Assembly: GCF_049985285.1 (NCBI RefSeq)
Contig: NZ_JBNIEU010000001.1
Coordinates: 1,337,894 to 1,401,893, forward strand
Length of the DNA stretch: 64,000 bases
Direction of reading: 5' to 3'
Source of the DNA: Aestuariirhabdus sp049985285
GTDB taxonomy: Bacteria > Pseudomonadota > Gammaproteobacteria > Pseudomonadales > Aestuariirhabdaceae
A program made the translations under genes and the position numbers. The notes beneath the pieces are model-generated. The model made no database searches and was not told where the DNA came from. It saw nothing but the letters and a program-made list of their open reading frames with translations. Below, piece after piece: positions 33,533 through 41,996 of the stretch (positions are counted from its first letter, which is position 1; every line of letters begins with the position of its first letter).

Positions 33533-35470
33533 TTAGCGCTTGGCGCGGTTGTCGATCAGGTTGTCGACCACGCTGGGGTCTGCCAGGGTGGAGGTGTCGC
33601 CCAGGGCGTCAATCTCGTCGCTGGCGATCTTGCGCAGGATGCGGCGCATGATCTTACCGGAGCGGGTCTTCGGCAGGCCGACGGCCCACTGGATGAAGTC
33701 TGGCTTGGCGATAGCACCGATCTCTTTGGTGACAAAAGCTCGCAGCTCCTTCTCCAGCTCGGCGCTTGGCTCCACGTCGTGCATCGGGGTGATGTAGGCG
33801 TAGATACCCTGACCCTTGATGTCGTGGGGGAAGCCGACGATGGCGGCTTCGGCTACGGCGTCGTGCAGCACCAGCGCGCTTTCGATCTCGGCGGTACCCA
33901 TGCGGTGACCGGAGACGTTAAGCACGTCGTCGACCCGGCCGGTGATCCAGAAGTAGCCATCCTCGTCGCGTCGCGCACCGTCGCCGGTGAAGTAGTAACC
34001 GGGGTAGGTGCTGTAGTAGGTCTGGATGCAGCGCTCGTGGTCGCCGTAGACGCTACGGATCTGACTCGGCCAGGAGGCGGTGATGACCAGGTTACCTTCG
34101 ACCGCGCCTTCGAGGATGTTGCCCTCGGGATCAACCAGTTCGGGTTTAACGCCGAAGAAGGGGCGGGTCGCCGAGCCGGGCTTAAGGTCGGTAGCGCCGG
34201 GTAGCGGGGTGATCATCACCGAACCGGTCTCGGTCTGCCACCAGGTGTCCATGATCGGACAGCGGGTTTCGCCAACCACGTTGTAGTACCACTCCCAGGC
34301 TTCGGGGTTGATCGGCTCACCGACGGTACCCAGAATCTTGAGGCTGGAACGGTCGGTACGGGTGACGTAGTCGTCGCCCTGGGCCATCAGTGCGCGGATA
34401 GCCGTGGGCGCGGTGTAGAACACGTTGACCTGGTGCTTGTCGATCACCTGCCAGCAGCGTGAGGCATCGGGATAGGTGGGGACGCCTTCGAACATCAGGG
34501 TGATGGCGGCGTTACACAATGGGCCGTAGACGATGTAAGAGTGGCCGGTAATCCAGCCGACATCGGCGGTACACCAGTAGACGTCGCCGGGATGGTAGTC
34601 GAAGATGTACTTGTGGGTCATCGCTGACTGCAGCAGGTAGCCGCCGGTGGTGTGCAGTACACCCTTGGGCTTGCCGGTGGAGCCGGAGGTGTAGAGGATA
34701 AACAGAGGGTCTTCTGCGTCCATGGGCTCGGCAGGACACTCGTTGCTGGCCGCATCGGTATGCTCGTGATACCAGATATCCCGGCCTTCGTTCCAGGCAA
34801 CATCGCCGCCGGTACGCTGGACCACGACGACCGTATGCACGTTAGGGCACTGCTCCACGGCGACATCGGCGTTGGCCTTGAGTGGTACGCTTTTGCCTCC
34901 ACGCAGGCCTTCGTCGGCGGTGATCACGGTTTGACAGTCGGAGTTAAGAATGCGGTCTTTAAGGGCCTCGGGGGAGAAGCCACCAAACACCACCGAGTGC
35001 ACGGCGCCGATACGCGCGCAAGCGAGCATGGCGTAGGCGGCTTCGGGAATCATCGGCATGTAGATGCAGACCGGGTCGCCTTTTTTAACGCCGCGAGCCT
35101 TAAGCACGTTGGCCAGTCGGCACACCTTGTCGTGCAGTTGCTGGTAGGTAATGGTGAGGTCTTCTTCCGGGTTGTCGCCTTCCCAGATGATGGCGGTATC
35201 GTTGGCTTTGGTGGCCAGGTGGCGGTCGATACAGTTGTAGCTGACGTTCAGCTTGCCGCCCTTGAACCAGCTGGCTTCACCTTTGTGAAAATCAAACTCG
35301 GAGACTTTGTCCCAAGGGGTAAACCACTCAAGGAATTCGTTGGCCATATTGCCCCAGAAGGTATCGGGCTGCTCGATGGACTGTTGGTACATCTCCTTGT
35401 ACTGGGCATCGGTAATATGGGCACGCTGCTTGATGGCATCCTTTACAGGATGGTTTTCAATCTCGAACAT
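33533..35470 (-). CDS. acs: Acetyl-CoA synthetase
   Basis: 645 residues, the full family length. It converts acetate, ATP and CoA to acetyl-CoA through acetyl-AMP. The AMP-binding P-loop is YTSGSTGKPKGVLHTTGGY, followed by TWWQTETGS, YFTGDGARRDEDGYFWITGR and, at the C terminus, KTRSGKIMRRILR with the lysine regulated by Pat acetylation in this family. It is downstream of pgi at 56 bases, as in Pseudomonas. An AACAATAA motif sits 20 bases upstream of the start, a possible Hfq/Crc repression site. Confidence 0.97.
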   Translation of the reverse strand: MFEIENHPVKDAIKQRAHITDAQYKEMYQQSIEQPDTFWGNMANEFLEWFTPWDKVSEFDFHKGEASWFKGGKLNVSYNCIDRHLATKANDTAIIWEGDNPEEDLTITYQQLHDKVCRLANVLKARGVKKGDPVCIYMPMIPEAAYAMLACARIGAVHSVVFGGFSPEALKDRILNSDCQTVITADEGLRGGKSVPLKANADVAVEQCPNVHTVVVVQRTGGDVAWNEGRDIWYHEHTDAASNECPAEPMDAEDPLFILYTSGSTGKPKGVLHTTGGYLLQSAMTHKYIFDYHPGDVYWCTADVGWITGHSYIVYGPLCNAAITLMFEGVPTYPDASRCWQVIDKHQVNVFYTAPTAIRALMAQGDDYVTRTDRSSLKILGTVGEPINPEAWEWYYNVVGETRCPIMDTWWQTETGSVMITPLPGATDLKPGSATRPFFGVKPELVDPEGNILEGAVEGNLVITASWPSQIRSVYGDHERCIQTYYSTYPGYYFTGDGARRDEDGYFWITGRVDDVLNVSGHRMGTAEIESALVLHDAVAEAAIVGFPHDIKGQGIYAYITPMHDVEPSAELEKELRAFVTKEIGAIAKPDFIQWAVGLPKTRSGKIMRRILRKIASDEIDALGDTSTLADPSVVDNLIDNRAKR

Positions 35471-35489
35471 GTTGCGTCTCTCGTGTGGG

Positions 35490-35497
35490 TTATTGTT
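35490..35497 (-). promoter_or_regulatory. Candidate Hfq/Crc (CA) motif in the acs leader
   Basis: AACAATAA on the minus strand fits AANAANAA and lies 20 bases upstream of the acs ATG, next to the ribosome site (GAGAG). In Pseudomonas such motifs near the start allow Hfq-Crc repression, relieved by CrcZ. One eight-base match alone is weak. Confidence 0.35.
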
Positions 35498-35526
35498 ATC
35501 GTACAGGACCCTTCGGGCCCTGTCGG

Positions 35527-37167
35527 TTACACGTCGAGAGCGCGGTGGTAAAGCTTGATCAAGCCGTTGCTGGAACTATCTTGATCCGCCGTCGCTCCGG
35601 GGTGCTGTAACCTTTCATGGAGAGTGTCGCTTAGCTGTTTACCTAGTTCAACTCCCCATTGGTCGAAGGGGTTGATATCCCAGACCATCGCCTGCACGAA
35701 AACCTTGTGCTCATAGAGGGCGAGCAGGGCCCCCAGGGAGTGGGGTGTGAGGCGATCGGCAACCAGGGTATTGCTGGGGCGGTTGCCGGGCATGATCTTG
35801 TGGGGTAACAGGGTTTCGACGGCGCTCGTATCCAGCCCCTGGCGTTCGAGCTCGGCGCGCGCCTGCGCCCCGGGCTTGCCCTGCATCAGGGCCTGGCTTT
35901 GGCTGAAGGCGTTTGCAACCAGTATGCAATGCTGGGCCTGGCGCTCGGGGTAGTGACAGTTCAGGGGGAGAATGAAGTCAACCGGGGTGAACTGGTTTCC
36001 CAGATGGAGGAGCTGGTGGTAGGCGTGTTGGCCATTGCAGCCCTCTCCGCCCCAGATGATGGCGCCGCTGCGGTAATCGAGCGTTGCGCCGTGGCGGTTT
36101 ACACTCTTGCCGTTGCTCTCCATGTCGAGTTGCTGGATGTGATCGACGAAGCTGCGCAGGTAATAGCTGTAACAGAGCAAGCCGTGGCTGCGGGCGTGCC
36201 AGAAATTTTGATACCAGACCCCCAGCATACCCAGTAGCACCGGCATGTTGTCGGCGAGGGGTGCCTCGCAAAAATGCTCATCCATGGAGCGCGCGCCATC
36301 GAGTAACTGCTGGAAGTTGTCGTAGCCGATCCCCAGCGCGATCGGCAGGCCGATGGTGGACCACAGCGAGTAACGCCCTCCAACCCAGTCCCACATGGGC
36401 AGTATATTGTCGCCAGCGATACCGAATTCGATCGCCTTGGGGGCGTTGGCAGTGATCGCCAAAAAGTGCTTTGAAAGATCACCATCCTCGACGCCCGCCC
36501 CTTGCAGCCAGGCGCGGCAGGCCGAGGCGTTGCAGATCGTTTCCTGAGTCCCGAAAGATTTGGATGCCACGATAAAGAGCGTGGTGGCAGGGTCAACCCG
36601 GTTCAGGGTCTCTTGCATATCGGAGGGGTCGATATTGGCGATAAAATGTACTTTAACGGATGAGTGCTGGTAGGGCTGGAGTCCCTGGATCACCACTTTG
36701 GGGCCGAGGAAGGATCCGCCGATGCCGATGTTGACCACATCCTTTATCGGTTTTCCGCTGTATCCGAGCCAGCGGCCGCCGTGAATCTCTTCGCACAGCC
36801 GTTGCATCTGCTGCTGGGCGGCGCGTATAAGCGGGCGAATATCTTCGCCGTCGATCTCTAATGGCGTGCTCGTGTTGCTGCGCAGCGCCGTGTGCAGTGC
36901 CGGGCGCTGTTCGGTATTGTTGATCTCCTCGCCGCGGAAGAGGGCGTCGCGCTGGCCGCTGATATCGGCCTGGCCCGCGAGTCGTATCAGTTCGTTGAGC
37001 GCGGGATCATCGAGCCGGTTTTTGGAGTAATCAAGGGTCCAGCCCGCTGCGGAGCGGGTGTAACGATCGAAGCGGTTGGGCTGCTGGGCAAACAGCTTGC
37101 AGAGTGTTTGTTGCTCCAGGCGTTGTTTGTGTTGCACGAGTAACGGGTAGGCTGCGAGCTGTTTCAG
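35527..37167 (-). CDS. pgi: Glucose-6-phosphate isomerase, probable CTG start
   Basis: Interconverts glucose-6-phosphate and fructose-6-phosphate. Family blocks include NIGIGGSFLGP, VASKSFGTQETICNA, DWVGGRYSLWS, GGEGCNGQHAYHQLLH and the lysine in DQWGVELGKQL. The only in-frame ATG/GTG/TTG start is a GTG at 37137, which lacks a ribosome site and leaves the N terminus about 15 residues short of E. coli Pgi. A CTG at 37167, seven bases after a perfect AGGAG, adds KQLAAYPLLV and restores a better length (546 residues). The sequence upstream is open to a stop at 37209 with no other start codon. Confidence 0.95.
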   Translation of the reverse strand: MKQLAAYPLLVQHKQRLEQQTLCKLFAQQPNRFDRYTRSAAGWTLDYSKNRLDDPALNELIRLAGQADISGQRDALFRGEEINNTEQRPALHTALRSNTSTPLEIDGEDIRPLIRAAQQQMQRLCEEIHGGRWLGYSGKPIKDVVNIGIGGSFLGPKVVIQGLQPYQHSSVKVHFIANIDPSDMQETLNRVDPATTLFIVASKSFGTQETICNASACRAWLQGAGVEDGDLSKHFLAITANAPKAIEFGIAGDNILPMWDWVGGRYSLWSTIGLPIALGIGYDNFQQLLDGARSMDEHFCEAPLADNMPVLLGMLGVWYQNFWHARSHGLLCYSYYLRSFVDHIQQLDMESNGKSVNRHGATLDYRSGAIIWGGEGCNGQHAYHQLLHLGNQFTPVDFILPLNCHYPERQAQHCILVANAFSQSQALMQGKPGAQARAELERQGLDTSAVETLLPHKIMPGNRPSNTLVADRLTPHSLGALLALYEHKVFVQAMVWDINPFDQWGVELGKQLSDTLHERLQHPGATADQDSSSNGLIKLYHRALDV

Positions 37168-37195
37168 GGTTCTGCTCCTGTTGCCTGACGTGCCC

Positions 37196-38044
37196 TCAGG
37201 GCAGGGTCAGGGTGACGTTGTCGATCAGTCGCGCGCGCCCTAGGTAAGCGGCGGCAAGAATGACCAGCTCCTTGTCCTGTGCGTTGGCCGGTTGCAGGCT
37301 GTGCTGGCTGCAGATGTCGATGTAGTCGGGTTTCAGTCCGGCTTGCGCCAGTTTGGCCAGGGCATCGCGCAGGATCAGGTCGTAGTTCATCCCCTGCAAT
37401 ATCTGTTCCCTCGCCTCGCGCAGCACCCGATAGAGGCTGGGCGCGATGTCGAGCTCCGCGTCGGTGAGGTAGCCGTTGCGCGAGCTGAGCGCCAGCCCGC
37501 GGCTATCCCGGGCGATATCGGCGCCGATGACCTTTACCGGCATATAGAGGTCGTTGACCATCTGGCGAATTACGGCCAGCTGCTGAAAGTCCTTGACGCC
37601 AAATACGGCAACGTCGGGGTGCACGATATTGAACAGCTTGCACACTATTGTGGCAACGCCGGCGAAGTGACCGGGGCGGGATTTGCCGCAATGCATGTTG
37701 GAAAGGCACTCCACTGACACCGTCGTGTGATGCTCCATGCCCTCGGGATAGATTTCGTTGCTGGAGGGGGCAAACAGGAGATCGACGTTTTCATCCTTGA
37801 GTTGGGCCTGATCTTCGGCCAGGGTGCGCGGGTAGGATTCGAGATCCTCACCGGCGCCGAACTGCAGGGGATTAACGTAGATGCTGACGATAACGACGTC
37901 GGCATGTTCCCGAGCCTTATGCACCAGCGTCAGGTGACCCTTATGCAGATTGCCCATCGTGGGGACAAAGGCGACGCGCTTGCCTGCGGCGCGGGAGGCA
38001 CGCACGTATTCGCGTACATCGGCAATGCTGTGAACGGTATTCAT
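37196..38044 (-). CDS. panC: Pantothenate synthetase
   Basis: 282 residues. ATP-dependent condensation of pantoate and beta-alanine. Signature FVPTMGNLHKGHLTLV (the HxGH nucleotide site), SIYVNPLQFGAGEDL, SRPGHFAGVATIV and ARDSRGLALSSRNGYL (KMSKS-like region). Four-base ATGA overlap with panB. panD, which follows panC in Pseudomonas, is absent here; the next gene is pgi. Confidence 0.97.
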   Translation of the reverse strand: MNTVHSIADVREYVRASRAAGKRVAFVPTMGNLHKGHLTLVHKAREHADVVIVSIYVNPLQFGAGEDLESYPRTLAEDQAQLKDENVDLLFAPSSNEIYPEGMEHHTTVSVECLSNMHCGKSRPGHFAGVATIVCKLFNIVHPDVAVFGVKDFQQLAVIRQMVNDLYMPVKVIGADIARDSRGLALSSRNGYLTDAELDIAPSLYRVLREAREQILQGMNYDLILRDALAKLAQAGLKPDYIDICSQHSLQPANAQDKELVILAAAYLGRARLIDNVTLTLP

Positions 38045-38847
38045 GACGTAAACTGATGCTCCTCAGCGGGGAATTGGCCGGATTTTACCGCCTCACCATA
38101 GGCTTTAAGGGCGCTGTCGATACTGGACTGCCCCTCCATAAAGTCCTTTACAAAGCGAGGGCGTCGCCCTGGCGTAACCCCCAGCATGTCGTGCAGTACC
38201 AATACCTGGCCGTCGGTATCGCCACCGGCACCGATGCCGATCACCGGCGCTCCAACGGCAAGGGTGAACTCTCGGGCCAGCGCAGAAGGAACGCACTCGA
38301 GCAGCAGCAGCGCGGCGCCGGATTGATCCAATAATTGGCCGTCTTCAATCATCTGGCGGGCCGCGTCCTGATCACGCCCCTGTACCTTAAAGCCGCCAAA
38401 GAGGTTGACCGATTGCGGGGTAAGTCCAAGGTGCACACAGGTGGGGATGCCATTGCGAGCCAATAGCTCGACGCTCTCGCACAGCCAGCGTCCGCCTTCG
38501 AGCTTGACCAGGTGAGCCCCGGCTCGCATTAATGCAGCGGAGTTTTCGAGGGTTTGCTCGGGGGTGGCGTAACTACCGAAAGGCAGGTCCGCCATGATCA
38601 GGGCGCCCTGGTTGCCGCGCGCGACACAGCGGGTGTGGTACACCATGTCCTCGATCGTTACCGGCAGTGTGCTATCGCGTCCTTGCAGTACCATGCCCAG
38701 GGAGTCTCCGACCAGAATGACCTCTATACCCGCGGCACTAACCGCGTGGGCAAAGGCGGCATCGTACGCGGTCAGGCAGGCAAACTTGTCGCCGCCGGCT
38801 TTCAGTTTACGGAGACTGTCGAGAGTAATATTCAACGCGATCACCAA
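38041..38847 (-). CDS. panB: 3-methyl-2-oxobutanoate hydroxymethyltransferase
   Basis: 268 residues. First committed pantothenate step: makes ketopantoate from 2-ketoisovalerate and methylene-THF. Motifs: LTAYDAAFAHAVSAAGIEVILVGDSLGMV with the Mg2+ aspartates, DLPFGSY, KLEGG, HLGLTPQSVN, and the catalytic glutamate in LLECVP; VIGIGAGGDTDGQVLVLHDMLG near the end. The substrate links this gene to the ilv genes at the right end of the window. Confidence 0.97.
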   Translation of the reverse strand: MVIALNITLDSLRKLKAGGDKFACLTAYDAAFAHAVSAAGIEVILVGDSLGMVLQGRDSTLPVTIEDMVYHTRCVARGNQGALIMADLPFGSYATPEQTLENSAALMRAGAHLVKLEGGRWLCESVELLARNGIPTCVHLGLTPQSVNLFGGFKVQGRDQDAARQMIEDGQLLDQSGAALLLLECVPSALAREFTLAVGAPVIGIGAGGDTDGQVLVLHDMLGVTPGRRPRFVKDFMEGQSSIDSALKAYGEAVKSGQFPAEEHQFTS

Positions 38848-38944
38848 TCAATACTGCGAATGAAGCAGCGATTATACGCAAAATTGGCCTAAATCCCATC
38901 TATCGACAAGGGGCACCAGTTGCGCAGGTTGGCGCCTCAACTCC

Positions 38945-39598
38945 CTAGCGATGGATGGGGTTGAAGTAGTGGCGGCCGTTACCGATGCTATGAATTTGTT
39001 GCAGCAGTTGTTCGTAATCGGCGTCGCTGCTGGCCAGGTCGATGTCGCTGGCATTGATGATCAGCAAAGGAGCCTGATCGTAGTAATAGAAGAATTCGGT
39101 GTAGGCATCATTGATCTGTTGCAGGTAGAGATCGCTGATCATCTGTTCGGCGGCCACGCCCCGTTTGCTGATGCGCTGCTGCAACACCTGGGTAGGCGCT
39201 TGCAGGTAGATCACCAGGTCGGGCTGGGGGATATCGAGGGTCTGCAGTTCGTAGGCCTTGTGGTACAGGTCAAGCTCGTCAGCGTCGAGGGTGAGGCGGG
39301 CGAACAGGCGGTCTTTGTCCATCAAGAAATCGGCCACCCACGCCGGGCTGAAGAGGTCGTTCTGGCGCAGCTCCTGAATCTGCTGGGTGCGCTGAAAGAG
39401 GAAATAAAGCTGGGCGGCAAAGGCTCCCTGGCGAGGGTTGCGATAAAAGCGCTCCAGGAAGGGGTTGTCTTCAACGGGCTCCAGTAGGGGCGCGTACTCG
39501 AAACTTTCGGCCAGGCGTTTGGCGAGGGTGGTCTTGCCGACCCCTATGGGGCCTTCAACGGCAATAAAACGGTGGCGGGGCTGTTGGCTAATGGTCAC
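38945..39598 (-). CDS. Deoxynucleoside kinase family protein
   Basis: 217 residues. P-loop GPIGVGKTTLAKRLAE at 16-31, the DRLF/ARL region near 96, and a lid with RISKRGVAAEQ near 140, as in dCK/dGK-type kinases. It phosphorylates deoxynucleosides, or perhaps a pantothenate-pathway compound given its position between panB and folK; the former is the family default. It is three bases downstream of folK, so it is in the operon. The matching Pseudomonas block usually runs folK-panB. Confidence 0.85.
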   Translation of the reverse strand: MTISQQPRHRFIAVEGPIGVGKTTLAKRLAESFEYAPLLEPVEDNPFLERFYRNPRQGAFAAQLYFLFQRTQQIQELRQNDLFSPAWVADFLMDKDRLFARLTLDADELDLYHKAYELQTLDIPQPDLVIYLQAPTQVLQQRISKRGVAAEQMISDLYLQQINDAYTEFFYYYDQAPLLIINASDIDLASSDADYEQLLQQIHSIGNGRHYFNPIHR

Positions 39599-39601
39599 AA
39601 G

Positions 39602-40099
39602 TTAGTCCGTGGGGGTCAGTGGATCGCCTACCCGGGTGAGTTGGGTGTTCACGCAGGTGTGTAATAAATTCGTTAGCGGTTGTACCGCCGGCAGCTCGAG
39701 CGCGGGCGCCAATTCGTACAGTGGTTTGAGCACAAAGTCTCTCCAGTGCATCTCGGAGTGAGGGACCTGGAGGCGGGGGAGGTTCAGCTGTTGCTCGCCA
39801 TAGAGCAGCAGGTCGATATCGAGGGTTCGGGGGCCCCAGCGCTCGTTGCGTTCGCGCCCCTGATGTTGCTCGATCGCCTGCAGGGCATCGAGCAGATCAA
39901 GGGGGGCAAGTCGTGTGTCCAGGGCGACGACCATATTAAGGTAATCCGGTTGTTCGGGACCGACTGCTTTGCTTTGGTAGAGGCTGGAAGCCCCGACCCA
40001 GCGACAGTCGGCAAGTTGGGCAAGGGCGTCGACCGCTGCCTGTAATTGCTGTCGGGGGGTTGCCAGGTTGCTCCCCAGTCCAAGGTAGCAGTGGATCAT
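39602..40099 (-). CDS. folK: 2-amino-4-hydroxy-6-hydroxymethyldihydropteridine pyrophosphokinase
   Basis: 165 residues. Transfers pyrophosphate from ATP to the pterin in folate synthesis. It begins LGLGSNLATPRQQLQAAVDAL, with the substrate loop QPDYLNMVVAL and the signature RNERWGPRTLDIDLLLYGEQ containing the Mg2+ aspartates (DIDLLL). Overlaps pcnB by four bases (ATGA). Confidence 0.96.
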   Translation of the reverse strand: MIHCYLGLGSNLATPRQQLQAAVDALAQLADCRWVGASSLYQSKAVGPEQPDYLNMVVALDTRLAPLDLLDALQAIEQHQGRERNERWGPRTLDIDLLLYGEQQLNLPRLQVPHSEMHWRDFVLKPLYELAPALELPAVQPLTNLLHTCVNTQLTRVGDPLTPTD

Positions 40100-41442
40100 T
40101 CGTTGCTGGAAGGTTTGCGCCTGCGGCGGCGGGGTCGGGATCGTTTCGCCGGTGCGACCTGCCGCTCCATCTGCTTGCGATCACCCTCTTCCACTTTTTG
40201 ATAATCGGTCCACCAGTCGCACAGCTCCTGTAACTCTGTTTCACCGGCCTCGCAGCGCAGCAGCATGAAGTCGTAGGCTGCACGGAAACGGGGGTGTTCA
40301 AGCAACTGCGCTGCGCGTTTGCCCTGACGGCGGGGCAAGCGGTCCTGTAACTCCCAAATCTCGCGCATGGGGATGCCAAAGCGCTTGGGTATGGTGGTGT
40401 GGTTGGACTGGTTGCCGATCACGACCTGTATCGCCTGCTGCAATGCAGGAATCGGTGGAATATCTTGCGCCGCGATATCCTTGCGGCAGGCCTGCAAGGG
40501 GCCCCAGAGCAGGGTCGCGAATAGGAAGGCCGGTGTGACCGGCTTGTGCTGGCGCAGGCGCTCGTCGGTATTGTGCAGGGCCCGCTCGATCATGCGCTGG
40601 TAGTACGGGTCGCTCTCCAGCGCAGTATGGGTGGCGGGAAACAGGGGCTGAAAGAGGTGGTATTCCTGCATCAGCGCGAAGGTTTTTAAACCGCGACCGG
40701 CTTGCAAAAGCTTGAGTATCTCATCAAACATGCGGGCGGCGGGAATGTCTCCCAATGAGGGTGCAAGGCGACGAATGGGGGCGGCGGTAGCCTTTTCAAT
40801 CTCGAAATCAAGTTTGGCGGCGAAGCGAATCGCTCGCAGCATGCGCACCGGGTCTTCCTGGTAGCGGGTGACCGGGTCGCCGATCAGGCGGATCTTGCGC
40901 TGCTTGATATCTCGCAAGCCATCGGTGTAATCGTGGATGCTGAAATCTTCAGAGGTATAGTAGAGCGCGTTCATGGTGAAATCGCGCCGAATCGCATCCT
41001 GTTCGATATTGCCGTACACGTTATCTCGCAAGATGCGCCCGCTATCGGCCACCTTCGACTTGTCTTTGCGGCCCCCTGCGCTGCTGTGATCGGCACGGAA
41101 TGTCGCGACCTCGATAATCTCGCGGCCAAACTGTACGTGTACCAGTTTGAAGCGGCGTCCAATCAGGCGCGAGTTGCGGAACAGGCCGCGCACCTGCTCG
41201 GGAGTGGCGCTGGTGGCAACGTCAAAGTCCTTGGGGTGGTGACCCAGCAGGATATCCCTGATGCAGCCTCCGACCAGATAGGATTCAAAGCCCCCCTCGT
41301 TGAGGCGGCGAAGCACCTTGAGGGCGTTATCGCTGATCCTTTTTCGGCTGACGGTATGGTGGTCGCGAGGGATAATCGTTTGGGTGGGCATGGCAATGCC
41401 GGACGACGACGGGCGCAATTTGCGAAACAGCCGTTTTAACAT
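40096..41442 (-). CDS. pcnB: Poly(A) polymerase I
   Basis: 448 residues from the ATG at 41442 (MLKRLFRKLRPSS), which matches related PcnB starts; an ATG at 41496 is also open. The nucleotidyltransferase motif is YLVGGCIRDILLGHHPKDFDVATSATPEQV with the catalytic aspartates DFD; RRDFTMNALYY and GDPVTRYQEDPVRMLRAIRFAAKL follow. The C terminus is basic (KRSRPRRRRRK), as in PcnB rather than CCA-adding enzymes. It polyadenylates RNA for decay. About 110 bases downstream of the crcZ-like terminator. Confidence 0.95.
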   Translation of the reverse strand: MLKRLFRKLRPSSSGIAMPTQTIIPRDHHTVSRKRISDNALKVLRRLNEGGFESYLVGGCIRDILLGHHPKDFDVATSATPEQVRGLFRNSRLIGRRFKLVHVQFGREIIEVATFRADHSSAGGRKDKSKVADSGRILRDNVYGNIEQDAIRRDFTMNALYYTSEDFSIHDYTDGLRDIKQRKIRLIGDPVTRYQEDPVRMLRAIRFAAKLDFEIEKATAAPIRRLAPSLGDIPAARMFDEILKLLQAGRGLKTFALMQEYHLFQPLFPATHTALESDPYYQRMIERALHNTDERLRQHKPVTPAFLFATLLWGPLQACRKDIAAQDIPPIPALQQAIQVVIGNQSNHTTIPKRFGIPMREIWELQDRLPRRQGKRAAQLLEHPRFRAAYDFMLLRCEAGETELQELCDWWTDYQKVEEGDRKQMERQVAPAKRSRPRRRRRKPSSNE

Positions 41443-41553
41443 CGTGGGGAAGAGTTCCTGAAAAGTGGGATAGCTATATTTGAATAGTGCCATCATACCA
41501 TTGAGACGGCGGTATTTCAGCGTTAGAGAGGTATTTTGGGGGGCAAGTAAAGC

Positions 41554-41578
41554 AAAAGGAGAGCTGGGCTCTCCTTTT
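41554..41578 (-). terminator. Terminator of the crcZ-like RNA
   Basis: An eleven-base perfect stem (AAAAGGAGAGC/GCTCTCCTTTT, 41554-41564 and 41568-41578) with a three-base loop. On the minus strand the stem ends in a T-run followed by GCTTT. No protein gene ends here, so it fits the end of a small RNA. Confidence 0.85.
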
Positions 41579-41903
41579 ATAATATTGCTTCGCTATTGTT
41601 CTTGTTGTTTTTTTTATTCTTATTATAGGTGGCTCATTCTCCCGAATGCATGAGGCCCATCCGGCCTACAAGTAACAAGCGGATTCTTTTGGAAGCTGGG
41701 TGAGGCAGTTATTGAGTTGCGGTTACGCTTGCCGGTGTTGTCCTCGCTTTCGCGATCTTTTTATTTTCCGGCCACCCCGCAGGGTGCTCATCTGGCCACT
41801 AAAAAGGCCCCTCTCCAAAAAAATCAGTTTGCTTTACCCCGGTTGTTTTTATTATCAGGGTGTTTTGTTGTTCTTATTGTTATGGGTTTTTATTTTTATT
41901 GTG
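41554..41903 (-). ncRNA. crcZ: CrcZ-like Hfq/Crc-sequestering small RNA
   Basis: Predicted RNA of about 350 nt (P. aeruginosa CrcZ is about 400). It starts 12 bases after the -12 element of a sigma-54 promoter and ends at a Rho-independent terminator. Both ends are dense in AANAANAA motifs: the 5' block (about 41903-41842) includes AACAATAAGAACAACAAAA and AATAATAAAAACAACC-like runs, and the 3' block (about 41628-41594) includes AATAAGAATAAAAA and AACAACAAGAACAA. The position, between cbrB and pcnB on the same strand, is exactly where Pseudomonas encodes CrcZ. CrcZ titrates Hfq-Crc and so lifts carbon catabolite repression. Identity rests on these features; no sequence search was run. Confidence 0.85.
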
Positions 41904-41913
41904 CGGTTCATAT

Positions 41914-41929
41914 AGCACGCAGTGTGCCA
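41914..41929 (-). promoter_or_regulatory. Sigma-54 promoter of the crcZ-like RNA
   Basis: Minus strand TGGCAC-ACTGC-GTGCT against consensus TGGCAC-N5-TTGCW: the -24 element is perfect, the GG/GC pair has the required 10-base spacing, and -12 differs at one base. CbrB, an NtrC-type activator with GAFTGA, is encoded immediately upstream. Confidence 0.85.
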
Positions 41930-41996
41930 GTTTTAATAAATGCTTTAAAAACAATCAGATAGGTAAAATCGATGTAATTGGAAGGGCGATACGGGG

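Noticed and set aside
41700..41962. Short plus-strand ORFs of 71 and 81 codons in the cbrB-pcnB gap
   Set aside because: They are antisense to the predicted crcZ RNA; their hydrophobic runs come from translating the complement of the A-rich motif blocks, and they lack family matches and good ribosome sites.
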